Origin: Fimivicinus intestinavium
GTDB lineage: Bacteria; Bacillota; Clostridia; Oscillospirales; Acutalibacteraceae
Direction: 5' to 3'
Assembly (NCBI GenBank): GCA_018715765.1
Contig: DVKY01000038.1
Location: forward strand, 3,589-67,588
DNA length: 64,000 bases
Under the pieces are notes generated by a model. That model saw nothing but the letters and a program-made list of their open reading frames with translations. It did not search any database and was not told where the DNA came from. Positions 17,638 to 26,528 of this stretch are shown here, piece by piece (the stretch's first letter is position 1; every line of letters starts with the position of its first letter). Position numbers and translations under genes: made by a program.

Positions 17638-17666
17638 TTGACAAAGAGATAAAATCTTACTAATAT
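17638..17666 (+). promoter_or_regulatory. Promoter for acpP
   Basis: A perfect TTGACA and TAATAT are 17 bases apart. The leader of about 120 nt to acpP contains no obvious control element. The rest of the aroE-acpP gap (17522-17637) shows nothing else I can support. Confidence 0.75.
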
Positions 17667-17794
17667 CTCTATAGTCAGTCTTTCCTGTAACAGCAGCAAT
17701 GCGGTGCGTTTCGCAAGTAGTGTAGCACATTCCGCGTTGTTTGTCTATTTGCGTTTCTGTGCGCGATCACAAGAGCGAAGGAGGGAAACGGGAT

Positions 17795-18022
17795 ATGGTT
17801 TTTGAGAAGCTGAGAAAGATTATGTGCGACCAGCTTGAGCTGGACGAAGAAAAAATCACGCTGGAGACCAATCTGCGTGATGACCTGGATGCGGACAGCC
17901 TGGATCTTGTAGATCTGGTCATGTCGATCGAGGATGAATTTGAAATGGAAGTGCCGGACGAAGAAATCGAAAAGATGAAGACGGTGGCGGACGTTGTCAA
18001 ATTTATTGAGGAAAATCAGTAA
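17795..18022 (+). CDS. acpP: Acyl carrier protein
   Basis: 75 residues, acidic, with the phosphopantetheine attachment motif DDLDADSLDLVDLVM; the Ser of DSL is the modified residue. It carries growing acyl chains in fatty-acid synthesis. GGAGGG lies before the chosen ATG; the frame is open further upstream to 17741 but that part does not match the family. No other fatty-acid synthesis gene is adjacent. A strong terminator follows. Confidence 0.95.
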   Translation: MVFEKLRKIMCDQLELDEEKITLETNLRDDLDADSLDLVDLVMSIEDEFEMEVPDEEIEKMKTVADVVKFIEENQ

Positions 18023-18050
18023 ATAATTTGTGACAAGCGGTATCACGATA

Positions 18051-18085
18051 AAAGCTGGCGGGCATTTTGCCCGCCAGCTTTTTGC
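18051..18085. terminator. Terminator between acpP and rhaD
   Basis: A 14-base stem (18051-18064 with 18068-18081) with a three-base loop and T runs on both strands. It can serve the convergent acpP and rha transcripts. Confidence 0.85.
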
Positions 18086-18182
18086 TGCTGTGAATCCCCA
18101 GCTTTGTTCGCTGCAGAACAGGAGCACTGAAAAATCTGTAAAACGCTTTGGCCGCAGCGCGCTGACAATTGCAGTGAGCACC

Positions 18183-19001
18183 TTACTCTAAATGAAGAAA
18201 GTCCGCCCGGTAATGGACGCCGAACGCCTCTGCTATTTCCTGAAGCTGATCGTCACGGATTGTATTGACCCGCGGGCGGTTACAGGTGAGCATATAAATC
18301 TGCGCCGCTTTCTCCACGGTTTCAATCAGGCCGAACGCCTCATCCATCGTCCGCCCTGCGCCATAGATCCCATGCATGCCCCAAATAACGAGACGATAGG
18401 TTTTCATCTTTTCCGCAGTGGCTTCCCCAATGGAGTTTGTTCCGCAAAGCATCCACGGCAGCACCCCCACGCCCTCTGGAAAGACGACAATGCACTCCGT
18501 GCACATCTCCCAGAGCGTGTGCGTGATTTTACGCTCGTCCAGCTCATGGACATAGTTCATTGCAAGCGTATGCGTTGGATGGCTGTGCATCACGACCCGG
18601 TTCTCAGGATCTACAGACAGGCGCGCCATATGGCTCATCAGGTGTGCGGGCAGCTCGCTGGTAAACTTTCCCCCGTCGGAATATCCCCACAGCAGCTGCG
18701 CAGTAGTTCCATCCGGCGCGATGCGGATAATCCCCAGGTTATTTTCCGGATCTTCCTGCACATTCTTAAAGTATTTGCCCGTTCCCGTAACAATAAAATA
18801 TTTCCCAATCAGCGGTTTGGCCTCAAATCCGGTGGAAAGGGTGCGGAGGACGCGGTTTATATCCAAATATTCCGCTACCTCCGTTTCCTCAAGCAGATAG
18901 CTGATGTTCCCGCCGTTGCGCTCATCCCAGCCAAGCCGGTACATATTGGCCGTTGTATCGCACATCTCTTTTACAAACGGAGCCGTTAAAATATCCTTCA
19001 T
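18183..19001 (-). CDS. rhaD: L-rhamnulose-1-phosphate aldolase
   Basis: 272 residues, class II aldolase fold. It splits rhamnulose-1-phosphate into dihydroxyacetone phosphate and lactaldehyde using zinc. WDERNGGNISYLL is the substrate loop near the N-terminus, HSHPTH supplies zinc ligands and WGMHGIYGAG is the later histidine motif. It overlaps rhaA by four bases and is the last gene of the operon. Confidence 0.95.
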   Translation of the reverse strand: MKDILTAPFVKEMCDTTANMYRLGWDERNGGNISYLLEETEVAEYLDINRVLRTLSTGFEAKPLIGKYFIVTGTGKYFKNVQEDPENNLGIIRIAPDGTTAQLLWGYSDGGKFTSELPAHLMSHMARLSVDPENRVVMHSHPTHTLAMNYVHELDERKITHTLWEMCTECIVVFPEGVGVLPWMLCGTNSIGEATAEKMKTYRLVIWGMHGIYGAGRTMDEAFGLIETVEKAAQIYMLTCNRPRVNTIRDDQLQEIAEAFGVHYRADFLHLE

Positions 19002-20242
19002 TGCCGTGCCTCCAAACTGTCTTTTTCATACTGATGTACTTCCGGCAGGTAATCCTCTATCATCCCCTGCCGGTTCAAATATTCGTTCCACACATCGCCA
19101 AAGGGCATAACTTTCATCTTCTCCTGAAGCACCATCAGGCCGGTGAAATTGCTGTTATCCTGCATGGATCTCATCTGTTCATTCGGCTGGAGCAGCGCAA
19201 AGAGCAATGCCTTCTGCACATTCCGCCCGCCGGTCACCCACGCGCTGATCCGGTTGATGGATGCATCAAAATAGTCTGTGGCGATAAACACGCGGTCAAG
19301 CGCATTGTTCCGCACAATCTCCTTGGCAATCTCTCGCGTCTCATCGTCGAAGAGTACCACATGGTCGGAATCCCAACGCACCGGGCGGGTGACATGGAGC
19401 GCTAAGTGATCGTGGAACAGCAGCATACTGGATATCTTGTCCGACACCATCTCCGTCGGATGATAGTGGCCGTTATCCATCAGTGGCGTAATCCCCTTCT
19501 CCGCCACGTAATTCATGCAGAACTCCGCACTGCCGACGGTGTAGGATTCCAAACCGATTCCGAACACCTTTGACTCCAGGCAGACAAAAACCTTATCTTT
19601 ATCATAGGGGAGCGACAGGATTTCGTCAAGGGACTGTTTAAAACGCAGCCGCGGGCCAAGGCGGTCCGCCGGGATATCCTTGTATCCATCCGGGATCCAA
19701 ATATTCATTACACATGGGATTCCCGTCTGTTCAGCAAAATACTGAGAGATTTCAAGGCAGCGCTTACCGTGCTCTACCCAGAAAGTACGCACCGTTTCGT
19801 CCGGAGAAGAGAGCGTCAGGTTGTCCCGCACCATCGGATGGGAGAAAAATGTGGGGTTAAAATCAATCCCTACGCCGTGCGCCTTTGCAAAATCCACCCA
19901 TTTTGCAAAATGTTTTGGCCGGATCCGGTCTCGGTCAACGAACTCACCCTCTTCAAAAACGGCATAGCTCGCGTGCAGATTGAGCTTTTTGCGCCCTGGA
20001 ATCAGGGAAAGGGCACGGTCCATATCGGCCATCAGTTCCCTCGGGGTGCGCGCCTTGCCGGGATAGTTCCCAGTGGCCTGGATCCCGCCGGAGAGCGATT
20101 CCTTCTGATCGAATCCTACCACATCGTCCCCCTGCCAGCAGTGAAGCGAGATGGGGATGTCCTTTAATGTATCAAGCGCCCGCTCCGTATCCACGCCGCA
20201 TTCGGCGTACAGCGCACGCGCGCTCTCATATCTGTGATTCAT
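18998..20242 (-). CDS. rhaA: L-rhamnose isomerase
   Basis: 414 residues, the usual family length. It isomerises L-rhamnose to L-rhamnulose with a metal ion. Family stretches include PISLHCWQGDDVVGF near the N-terminus, LNLHASYAVF, GIDFNPTFFSHP and MDNGHYHPTEMVSDKI. It overlaps both neighbours, rhaB and rhaD, by four bases, so the catabolic trio is translationally coupled. Confidence 0.96.
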   Translation of the reverse strand: MNHRYESARALYAECGVDTERALDTLKDIPISLHCWQGDDVVGFDQKESLSGGIQATGNYPGKARTPRELMADMDRALSLIPGRKKLNLHASYAVFEEGEFVDRDRIRPKHFAKWVDFAKAHGVGIDFNPTFFSHPMVRDNLTLSSPDETVRTFWVEHGKRCLEISQYFAEQTGIPCVMNIWIPDGYKDIPADRLGPRLRFKQSLDEILSLPYDKDKVFVCLESKVFGIGLESYTVGSAEFCMNYVAEKGITPLMDNGHYHPTEMVSDKISSMLLFHDHLALHVTRPVRWDSDHVVLFDDETREIAKEIVRNNALDRVFIATDYFDASINRISAWVTGGRNVQKALLFALLQPNEQMRSMQDNSNFTGLMVLQEKMKVMPFGDVWNEYLNRQGMIEDYLPEVHQYEKDSLEARQ

Positions 20243-21615
20243 ACAACGACCTCCTTCATGTGAAACGACGACTGAACCAGCGATCGTGCCGTGCTCAGCC
20301 CAATCCCTTTGTCCGCCATCAGCTGGGAGAGAATATTCCCGGTGGCCGTAGCCTCTTTGAGTCCCGTAAAGACAGGCTTGCCGGTGTACTGGGCCGTCAG
20401 CCGGTTCAGATAATCATCCTTACTCCCGCCGCCGACAATCACGATTCGGTGGATCTGATTTCCGGTAAGCGATTCGATCTCCCGGACCGTCTCCGCATAG
20501 GCCGATGCAAGGGAGTGATACGTGCAGTTGAGAATATCCCCCAGCCCGGCCTGCGGCAAACCGGTCAGCGCTTCAATCGCCTGAATCATATTGTCCGGCG
20601 CGGTGAGCGACGGGTGATTGACATCAAAAATGCGGACGCATGCACTACGCATGGCGAGCTGCGTCATTTCATCATACGTCCGCTTCCCGCATAGATCCCG
20701 GCGGATGTTCTGGAACAGCCACGTACCCATGATGTTTTTGAGAACCCGATACCGATGTTCAATGCCGCCCTCATTGGTAAAATTCCACCTGCGGCTTTGC
20801 GCCGATATGACAGGGACTTTGGACTCTGTCCCCACAAGGCTCCACGTGCCCGAGGAGATAAACACGCCCGACTTATCCAGCGGGCAGGCGGCGACAGCGC
20901 TCGCCGTATCGTGGGAGGGGCAGACACGCACCAGCGCGTTGAATCCCGCCTCCTGCTGAAAAGATTTGCTGAAATTCCCCACCGGCGTTCCCGGCTCACA
21001 GAGCGGGGAAAACAGCCGGGACGGAATCCCGAGGCGTTCCAATATTTCGCCATCCCACTGCCCCTCCCGCGCATCGACCATGGCGGTGGTTGTGGCGTTT
21101 GTGTACTCGTTTACCGCCCGGCCGGTCAGACAATAGGCCAGATAGTCCGGGATCATCACGAACCGCGCCGCACGATCCAACCGGCCGCTGTCCCGGTCGC
21201 AGCAGAGCTGATACAGGGTGTTGAAATCCTGCTTTTGGATCCCTGTACGCCTATAAAGGTCTGTAAAGGGCAGTTCCTTTTCAATCTCTTCTGGAATGTT
21301 TTTTGTCCGGCTATTCCGGTAGGCATAGACCGGATCCATCCGCGCCCCCTCCCGGTCGAGCAGCACATAGTCGACGCCCCAGGTGTCAATGGCGACGGAT
21401 ACAGGCAGCCGCCCGAGCTGCGCGCATTTGCATATCCCGTTTTTCACTTCCCGGATCAGCGCTTCCATATCCCATACAAGTCCGGAATCTGTCTGCTTTA
21501 CGCCATTGGGGAAGCGATAGATTTCCTCCAATCGAAGTGTTCCATCCTCCATCCACCCAAGGATATGCCGCCCACTGGAGGCGCCGATATCAATGGCAAG
21601 ATAATACTTTTTCAA
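20239..21615 (-). CDS. rhaB: Rhamnulokinase
   Basis: 458 residues of the FGGY carbohydrate kinase family. It phosphorylates L-rhamnulose. The N-terminal phosphate-binding DIGASSGRHILG, SVAIDTWGVDYVLLD, and the C-terminal IVIVGGGSKDDYLNRLTA nucleotide motif are present. It lies 25 bases after the DUF1593 gene and overlaps rhaA by four bases. Confidence 0.95.
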   Translation of the reverse strand: MKKYYLAIDIGASSGRHILGWMEDGTLRLEEIYRFPNGVKQTDSGLVWDMEALIREVKNGICKCAQLGRLPVSVAIDTWGVDYVLLDREGARMDPVYAYRNSRTKNIPEEIEKELPFTDLYRRTGIQKQDFNTLYQLCCDRDSGRLDRAARFVMIPDYLAYCLTGRAVNEYTNATTTAMVDAREGQWDGEILERLGIPSRLFSPLCEPGTPVGNFSKSFQQEAGFNALVRVCPSHDTASAVAACPLDKSGVFISSGTWSLVGTESKVPVISAQSRRWNFTNEGGIEHRYRVLKNIMGTWLFQNIRRDLCGKRTYDEMTQLAMRSACVRIFDVNHPSLTAPDNMIQAIEALTGLPQAGLGDILNCTYHSLASAYAETVREIESLTGNQIHRIVIVGGGSKDDYLNRLTAQYTGKPVFTGLKEATATGNILSQLMADKGIGLSTARSLVQSSFHMKEVVV

Positions 21616-21640
21616 AATGGCCTCCTGTTATTTTTATAAA

Positions 21641-23020
21641 TTATTGTCCACACTCAAATACGAACCTTTTGTAACGACACAGGGGATATGTTTTTGCACC
21701 CTTTACCTCCAATACCAGATGGAACACTCCGGTCCCGAAAAAGTCGATTGATACACGTGCGGTATTTTCTCTCGTCAGGTGTGTTTTCTCAAGGACATTG
21801 TCAGTCTCCGGATACCAGAACCACCGGAATTCCAGCGACACGCTATCTGGACTTTTCGAATCGCCGGCATCTAACACAATGGTATCTCCTGATCTCACCT
21901 GAATCCTCTCTGGCGCATTCACCCGAACCACTGGCGCATGGGAACACTGTATAAATTTATCGGTGAGTGTCCACTCCATCCGTGCAGCAAAATCATACTG
22001 AAAGCCACTTCTCCAGCGCCACAGGCTCGCCTGTGGACTATGATGCATTACGCCATCGCGTCCCAATACGTCATCTGCTTCCCCCACCCAAACTGGTGTA
22101 CCCTCCGGTGAAACAACCCGCCTATACCTTCCTGACCAACCACCATAATCCGGGCGCTCAGGAACATTCAAACCGTTCGGTATAAGGCCCAAAAACGCCG
22201 GTGTATCCCCTTCCATGATAAAAACTGTTTTTGGATATTGTCTGCCAAGCGGACCTTTGGAACGGATATATCTTTTGAGCCACTGCGCACTGATCATGTC
22301 CGTATCCGCACCAGCAAATCCACCGGGGCGGATACCATCCTCACTACCGTGTCGATTCCTATCCGCCGAAATTCCCGGCCAAACTGCCCGAAAATAATCT
22401 TTTGCGCCCGAAACCGTTCCATCAGAAGGAGTGACAATATAGAACAGACGATTCCCGTACTGCTCACGGATCCATTTAGCGCTGTTATCTTGATCGGAAA
22501 TGGAGTGAATGCGAATTTTGGATAGAAAGGCGTTTAATTCCAAAAGGCTGCGGGTTTGACCAACCTGCCAGATTGCTTGAGCCAGAGTATTTGCTCCGCC
22601 CCATAGGCCAATCCATACCGGGCGTGGATCCGGATCATCAACTGCCTCTATGATCCGACGCACACCGGGATTATCCATGTATTTTTCCCCTGCAAAACCG
22701 TCCCCAGGTGCCCGGCCATAGGATGGAATTCCCAAACACAGGATCTTTTTTAGCCGCTCCATGCTGGGATACCCATCACTATGGCGATCTAAATTAGGTT
22801 TTACCGCACCGTAGGCTTTCAAAATCCTCCTGACCAATGCAAGCGCGCGTTTCCCACCGCCTTTTTTCACAAAGCAGGAGCTACAAAGAATAATCCCTTC
22901 CAGGTCAATCTCATTGGTGTAAAGCAACAAACGGATCAGGCTCTGAATATCGTCCTTTTCCGCCCAAGGGAGATAGCTTGGGTTGATATCGGTCAATACG
23001 ATGTATCGATTTTTTTCCAC
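21641..23020 (-). CDS. DUF1593 (Sde182-like) protein
   Basis: 459 residues. A GTG at 23020 is the likely start, because AAGGAG lies just upstream inside the end of the rhamnosidase gene; the frame extends to an ATG at 23044. The N-terminal two thirds match DUF1593, a nucleoside-hydrolase-like fold, opening with RYIVLTDINPSYLPWAEKDD. The last 90 residues form an Ig-like beta domain. There is no signal peptide, so it is probably cytoplasmic. Homologues occur in polysaccharide-use loci, and a role in hydrolysing rhamnosides is inferred from position only. Confidence 0.75.
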   Translation of the reverse strand: MEKNRYIVLTDINPSYLPWAEKDDIQSLIRLLLYTNEIDLEGIILCSSCFVKKGGGKRALALVRRILKAYGAVKPNLDRHSDGYPSMERLKKILCLGIPSYGRAPGDGFAGEKYMDNPGVRRIIEAVDDPDPRPVWIGLWGGANTLAQAIWQVGQTRSLLELNAFLSKIRIHSISDQDNSAKWIREQYGNRLFYIVTPSDGTVSGAKDYFRAVWPGISADRNRHGSEDGIRPGGFAGADTDMISAQWLKRYIRSKGPLGRQYPKTVFIMEGDTPAFLGLIPNGLNVPERPDYGGWSGRYRRVVSPEGTPVWVGEADDVLGRDGVMHHSPQASLWRWRSGFQYDFAARMEWTLTDKFIQCSHAPVVRVNAPERIQVRSGDTIVLDAGDSKSPDSVSLEFRWFWYPETDNVLEKTHLTRENTARVSIDFFGTGVFHLVLEVKGAKTYPLCRYKRFVFECGQ

Positions 23021-23021
23021 A

Positions 23022-25598
23022 TCAACTCTCCTTCTGACCTCCATCGTGATAGGTCATCGTTCCGGCATGCTGTTGATATACGGCACCGTCCGGCAGACGG
23101 ATCTCCGCCGTACAGTTCGCGGGAATTACCACCTCAAACAGGTGCTTCCCCCCGTCCATGCGCCAGCCGCTCTCCACACGTCCATACACGCTGTCATAAG
23201 CCGCGTGCGCATGGGTGAAGTGCCCGCCCGGCTTCGGGGCGATCACGAAGTGATTTTCGCCGGCGACCTGAATACCGCACATCTGCGAAAACAGCCATTC
23301 ACACACCGCGCCCTTTGAGTAGTGGTTGAGCGAGGCCACACCGCCCTGCGCCTCAATGCCTTCCCAGCTCTCCCAAATTGTATTGGCGCCCATCTTGGTC
23401 ATGAACAGCCAACCGGGCATTTCCTCGTTCTCCAACAGGCGGTAGGCGTAGTCAATCCCCAAATCCGCTAAGACGTAGAGAATAAAGGGGGTGGACAAGA
23501 AACCTGTCCCCAGCCGCCAGCCATAATGATCCAGCGCCTGGATCAACCGTTTTTGGGCAAATTCCGTCTGTTTTTCATCCAACAGCTTCATATAAAGCGG
23601 ACGGACAAGCTTTGCCTGCCGGTCGGTATCAAGGGAATATTTTGGGGCTCCAACCAGCCTGCGGTAGCCGGAGCGCGCCCGTTCCGCGTACTTTCGGTAT
23701 GTCAGCAAGTCCTCCTTTTCCCCCAGCGCCTCGGCGATCTCCGCCATATGCTCGAGCATATAGACCATGTAGGCTGTTGTCTCCTCCGGGTGCGGACTGA
23801 CAAAGTCAGAGATCTGGAAGGCATTGACATCCACCGGCTCCGTCCACTCCCCATAGGACTGCCCATAGTTGGCGATATCCTTCCTGTGCCGGAAGCCCAC
23901 GCCTGTCGGCAGGGCGGTGGGGTACCATTTGCCGAGCGTTTTGATTTTAAACAATGCATATTTACGCATCTGCGCATAGTGCTCCCGGAGAACCCGCAGA
24001 TCGCCGTACTGCTTCCAAAGGCGGTAGGGGATGAGGACGCCGGCATCCGACCAGCCCGGCGAACCATCCATTGCATTCATATAGAAGTCGATCCCGCCGG
24101 GCGGGGTGATCTGGCGGAAGCATCCGTTTTTGCGCTGCCCGTCGCACATATCATCCATATACTTGCGGCCAAACGTATCATAGTCAAACAGGTAGCTCGC
24201 CGTGTTGACAAAGAGCTGTGCATCACCCGTCCACCCATGGCGCTCGCGCGTAGGGCAGTCTGTGGGTACATCGAGCGAGTTCCCCTTGGTAGACCAGACC
24301 GTCGCCTGAACAAATCGGTTGAGCAGATCATTGGAGCTGTCGAAAAATCCGGTCTGCGCCATATCGGAGTATACGGCGATGGCTGTGATCTCCTCCGCGC
24401 CGATCTCCACATCGGACTCCACCTCCGCATACTGGAATCCGAATACGGCAAACGTCGTTTTATAGTGGTTTTCGCCCTCCCTGCATGTGTAATCGACTGC
24501 CTGCAAAGGTGTTGCAAAATCCTTGCGGGCGCACTGGATGTTTTTCAGCGTCAGATTGCCGTCCGCATCCAGCATCTCCCCACAGCGGATTCGGATTCGC
24601 TGCCCCCGGTGCGCCTGTACCCGGAACTCCAACCAGCCCGCAATATTTTGGCCAAAGTCATAGAGCCGGCGCCCGTTTGGCGCAACGGAAACGGTCGGGT
24701 GGAACCGCTCATGCTCGGTGACAGGCACGTTATTGGAGGCGGACGGCACAACGGAATGCCGCGTGACAGCCACCCTGCGGCCATATGCGGGCGTTTTGAA
24801 TGCGGCGACGGTTTCGCCATCCTTATTGTCGGCAAATCGGATCGGGCCGTCGTCCGACCACTGCCAGCTCTCATCCGAACAGATCATTTCCGTCCGGCCG
24901 TCCTCATAGCGGAGCTCCAATTGGGCCAAAAGTTTGGTTTGAGTTCCATACTGGTTTTTCAAGCCCCAGGCACCGCAGCTGCCGCGGTACCAGCCGTCCG
25001 CAAGCTGGACGGTAATCGTATGGCCGCCCGCACCCAGCCGGTCCGTCACGTCGTACGTCTGATATTGCACACGCTTGCGGTAATCCGTATGCCCCGGCGC
25101 CATACAGAAGTTCCCGATTTTCACGCCGTCCAGACAGGCCTCGTAAAGCCCGCAGGCCGTGATGTACAGCCGGGCACTTTGCAGCTGCCCCTGCACGGTA
25201 ATCGCCCTACGGAAGCAGTCCACGGGGTAACGACGCCTGCGGTTTACCCGATAATCTCCGCTGATCCACTTGGCCCGCCAATCCGAAGCCTCCAGCAGCC
25301 CCATTTCAAAAAATGCCGGCTCCGACCACGCACCCTCACGGTCCGATTCGTCCCACAGCTTTACCTGCCAGATTACGCGCTGGCGGGAGGCCAGCGGCCG
25401 AGGGTACTCGATCCCAGCCATCCGACCGGTGGCGACCTTGCCGCTGTCCCAGATCACGTAATCCTCCGTTTTTGCCTGAATCTGATAGGCGGACTGCCGG
25501 ACAGCGCCCGTCACATTCCACATCAGACGCGGCTTTTGACAATCAATCCCCAGCGGGTTATTCAAATATTCGGTTCTCAGCCTTACTGCCTGTATCAT
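23022..25598 (-). CDS. GH78 alpha-L-rhamnosidase
   Basis: 858 residues from the ATG at 25598, which has AGGAG eight bases upstream. It removes terminal alpha-L-rhamnose from glycosides. Beta domains occupy about the first 370 residues, with the Ig-like opening PRLMWNV and WQVKLWD. The alpha/alpha-barrel then carries DVPTDCPTRERHGWTGDAQ, the conserved GH78 acid-residue motif, and a C-terminal beta domain closes the protein. No signal peptide is present, so small rhamnosides are probably imported first and cut in the cytoplasm. The adjacent symporter and rhaBAD fit that route. Confidence 0.95.
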   Translation of the reverse strand: MIQAVRLRTEYLNNPLGIDCQKPRLMWNVTGAVRQSAYQIQAKTEDYVIWDSGKVATGRMAGIEYPRPLASRQRVIWQVKLWDESDREGAWSEPAFFEMGLLEASDWRAKWISGDYRVNRRRRYPVDCFRRAITVQGQLQSARLYITACGLYEACLDGVKIGNFCMAPGHTDYRKRVQYQTYDVTDRLGAGGHTITVQLADGWYRGSCGAWGLKNQYGTQTKLLAQLELRYEDGRTEMICSDESWQWSDDGPIRFADNKDGETVAAFKTPAYGRRVAVTRHSVVPSASNNVPVTEHERFHPTVSVAPNGRRLYDFGQNIAGWLEFRVQAHRGQRIRIRCGEMLDADGNLTLKNIQCARKDFATPLQAVDYTCREGENHYKTTFAVFGFQYAEVESDVEIGAEEITAIAVYSDMAQTGFFDSSNDLLNRFVQATVWSTKGNSLDVPTDCPTRERHGWTGDAQLFVNTASYLFDYDTFGRKYMDDMCDGQRKNGCFRQITPPGGIDFYMNAMDGSPGWSDAGVLIPYRLWKQYGDLRVLREHYAQMRKYALFKIKTLGKWYPTALPTGVGFRHRKDIANYGQSYGEWTEPVDVNAFQISDFVSPHPEETTAYMVYMLEHMAEIAEALGEKEDLLTYRKYAERARSGYRRLVGAPKYSLDTDRQAKLVRPLYMKLLDEKQTEFAQKRLIQALDHYGWRLGTGFLSTPFILYVLADLGIDYAYRLLENEEMPGWLFMTKMGANTIWESWEGIEAQGGVASLNHYSKGAVCEWLFSQMCGIQVAGENHFVIAPKPGGHFTHAHAAYDSVYGRVESGWRMDGGKHLFEVVIPANCTAEIRLPDGAVYQQHAGTMTYHDGGQKES

Positions 25599-25684
25599 AA
25601 CGATTTCTCCTATCTGCGCAAATCTTATATGAACTGTTTCAATCAAAATAGACCGTCATCTGTACTGTCCTGTCGCCGTCTCCT

Positions 25685-26506
25685 TTATTCCGCCATCACC
25701 TCAAATAATACACGCTCCATATACGGCGTCCACCACTCCAGATAACCGGCCTTTGTGGGATGAATTTCATCGGCCATATACAGGGAACGCTGTTCGGGTG
25801 TTATGGCGTTAAAATCCGCATCGCTCCACAGGTCGATCACAGTAATATCCCATTGCTCCCGAATGCGGTTCAGGAGCTCAACCATTGCGGCATACTCCTG
25901 ACTGCCATACTGCGGATTGGTGTAAAATACAACAGGACATTTCCAGGTTTGTGACGCATAGGCGATGATATATTCAATCGCTCCCGCAACGGTTGATGTG
26001 TCAAAATCCTCTGTATCTGAAATTCCCTTCACAGACCCCAGCGGCTTCCCCTGTGTGGCATCGTTTGTAGAAAGCTGGCACACAAACAAATCCACCTGCA
26101 TGGCTGTATCCAGCCCCTCCATGCGCGGAATATAGGAACCGGGGCCGTTGTCCACCAGCGTTGTACCCGATACCGCCTCCTTGGTAATAGTGCACCCGTT
26201 GCGCGCGGCAATAAAGTCGGAAAATGAAACACCCTGAGAGGAGGCGCCATACGTGACGGAAGACCCCAAAAACACAATATGCTTCCCTGCCAGCGGGCTG
26301 TCTGCTGCCGGGGTGATCTGATCCACATTATATTGTTCCGCATTCCCGGGCAGTTGGGATGTCTTCAGATCATGCAGCTTCGCAAACGGCCCCCAACTCC
26401 ATTGATAACCACAAAAGGCAAGCCACGCCGCGACTAGAACAACCGCGATCGGGACGCCTATCAGCAATCCACGATATATACCCTTTTTATTTTTCACCGC
26501 TTGCAC
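25685..26506 (-). CDS. Membrane-anchored SGNH/GDSL hydrolase
   Basis: 273 residues. An N-terminal membrane helix (about 12-32) is followed by an extracytoplasmic SGNH domain: VFLGSSVTYG is block I with the catalytic Ser, LSTNDAT carries the block III Asn, and DEIHPTKAGY supplies the catalytic Asp/His. Such enzymes often remove acetyl or other esters from sugars. Placed between a symporter and a rhamnosidase, it may de-esterify rhamnosides outside the cell before uptake; that is inference. Confidence 0.85.
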   Translation of the reverse strand: MQAVKNKKGIYRGLLIGVPIAVVLVAAWLAFCGYQWSWGPFAKLHDLKTSQLPGNAEQYNVDQITPAADSPLAGKHIVFLGSSVTYGASSQGVSFSDFIAARNGCTITKEAVSGTTLVDNGPGSYIPRMEGLDTAMQVDLFVCQLSTNDATQGKPLGSVKGISDTEDFDTSTVAGAIEYIIAYASQTWKCPVVFYTNPQYGSQEYAAMVELLNRIREQWDITVIDLWSDADFNAITPEQRSLYMADEIHPTKAGYLEWWTPYMERVLFEVMAE

Positions 26507-26528
26507 CTCCAGCCTGCCAAATATGCAC

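Noticed and set aside
23526..25745. Open frame of 739 codons on the plus strand opposite the GH78 gene
   Set aside because: It mirrors the rhamnosidase codons, has no ribosome site and no protein-like motif.
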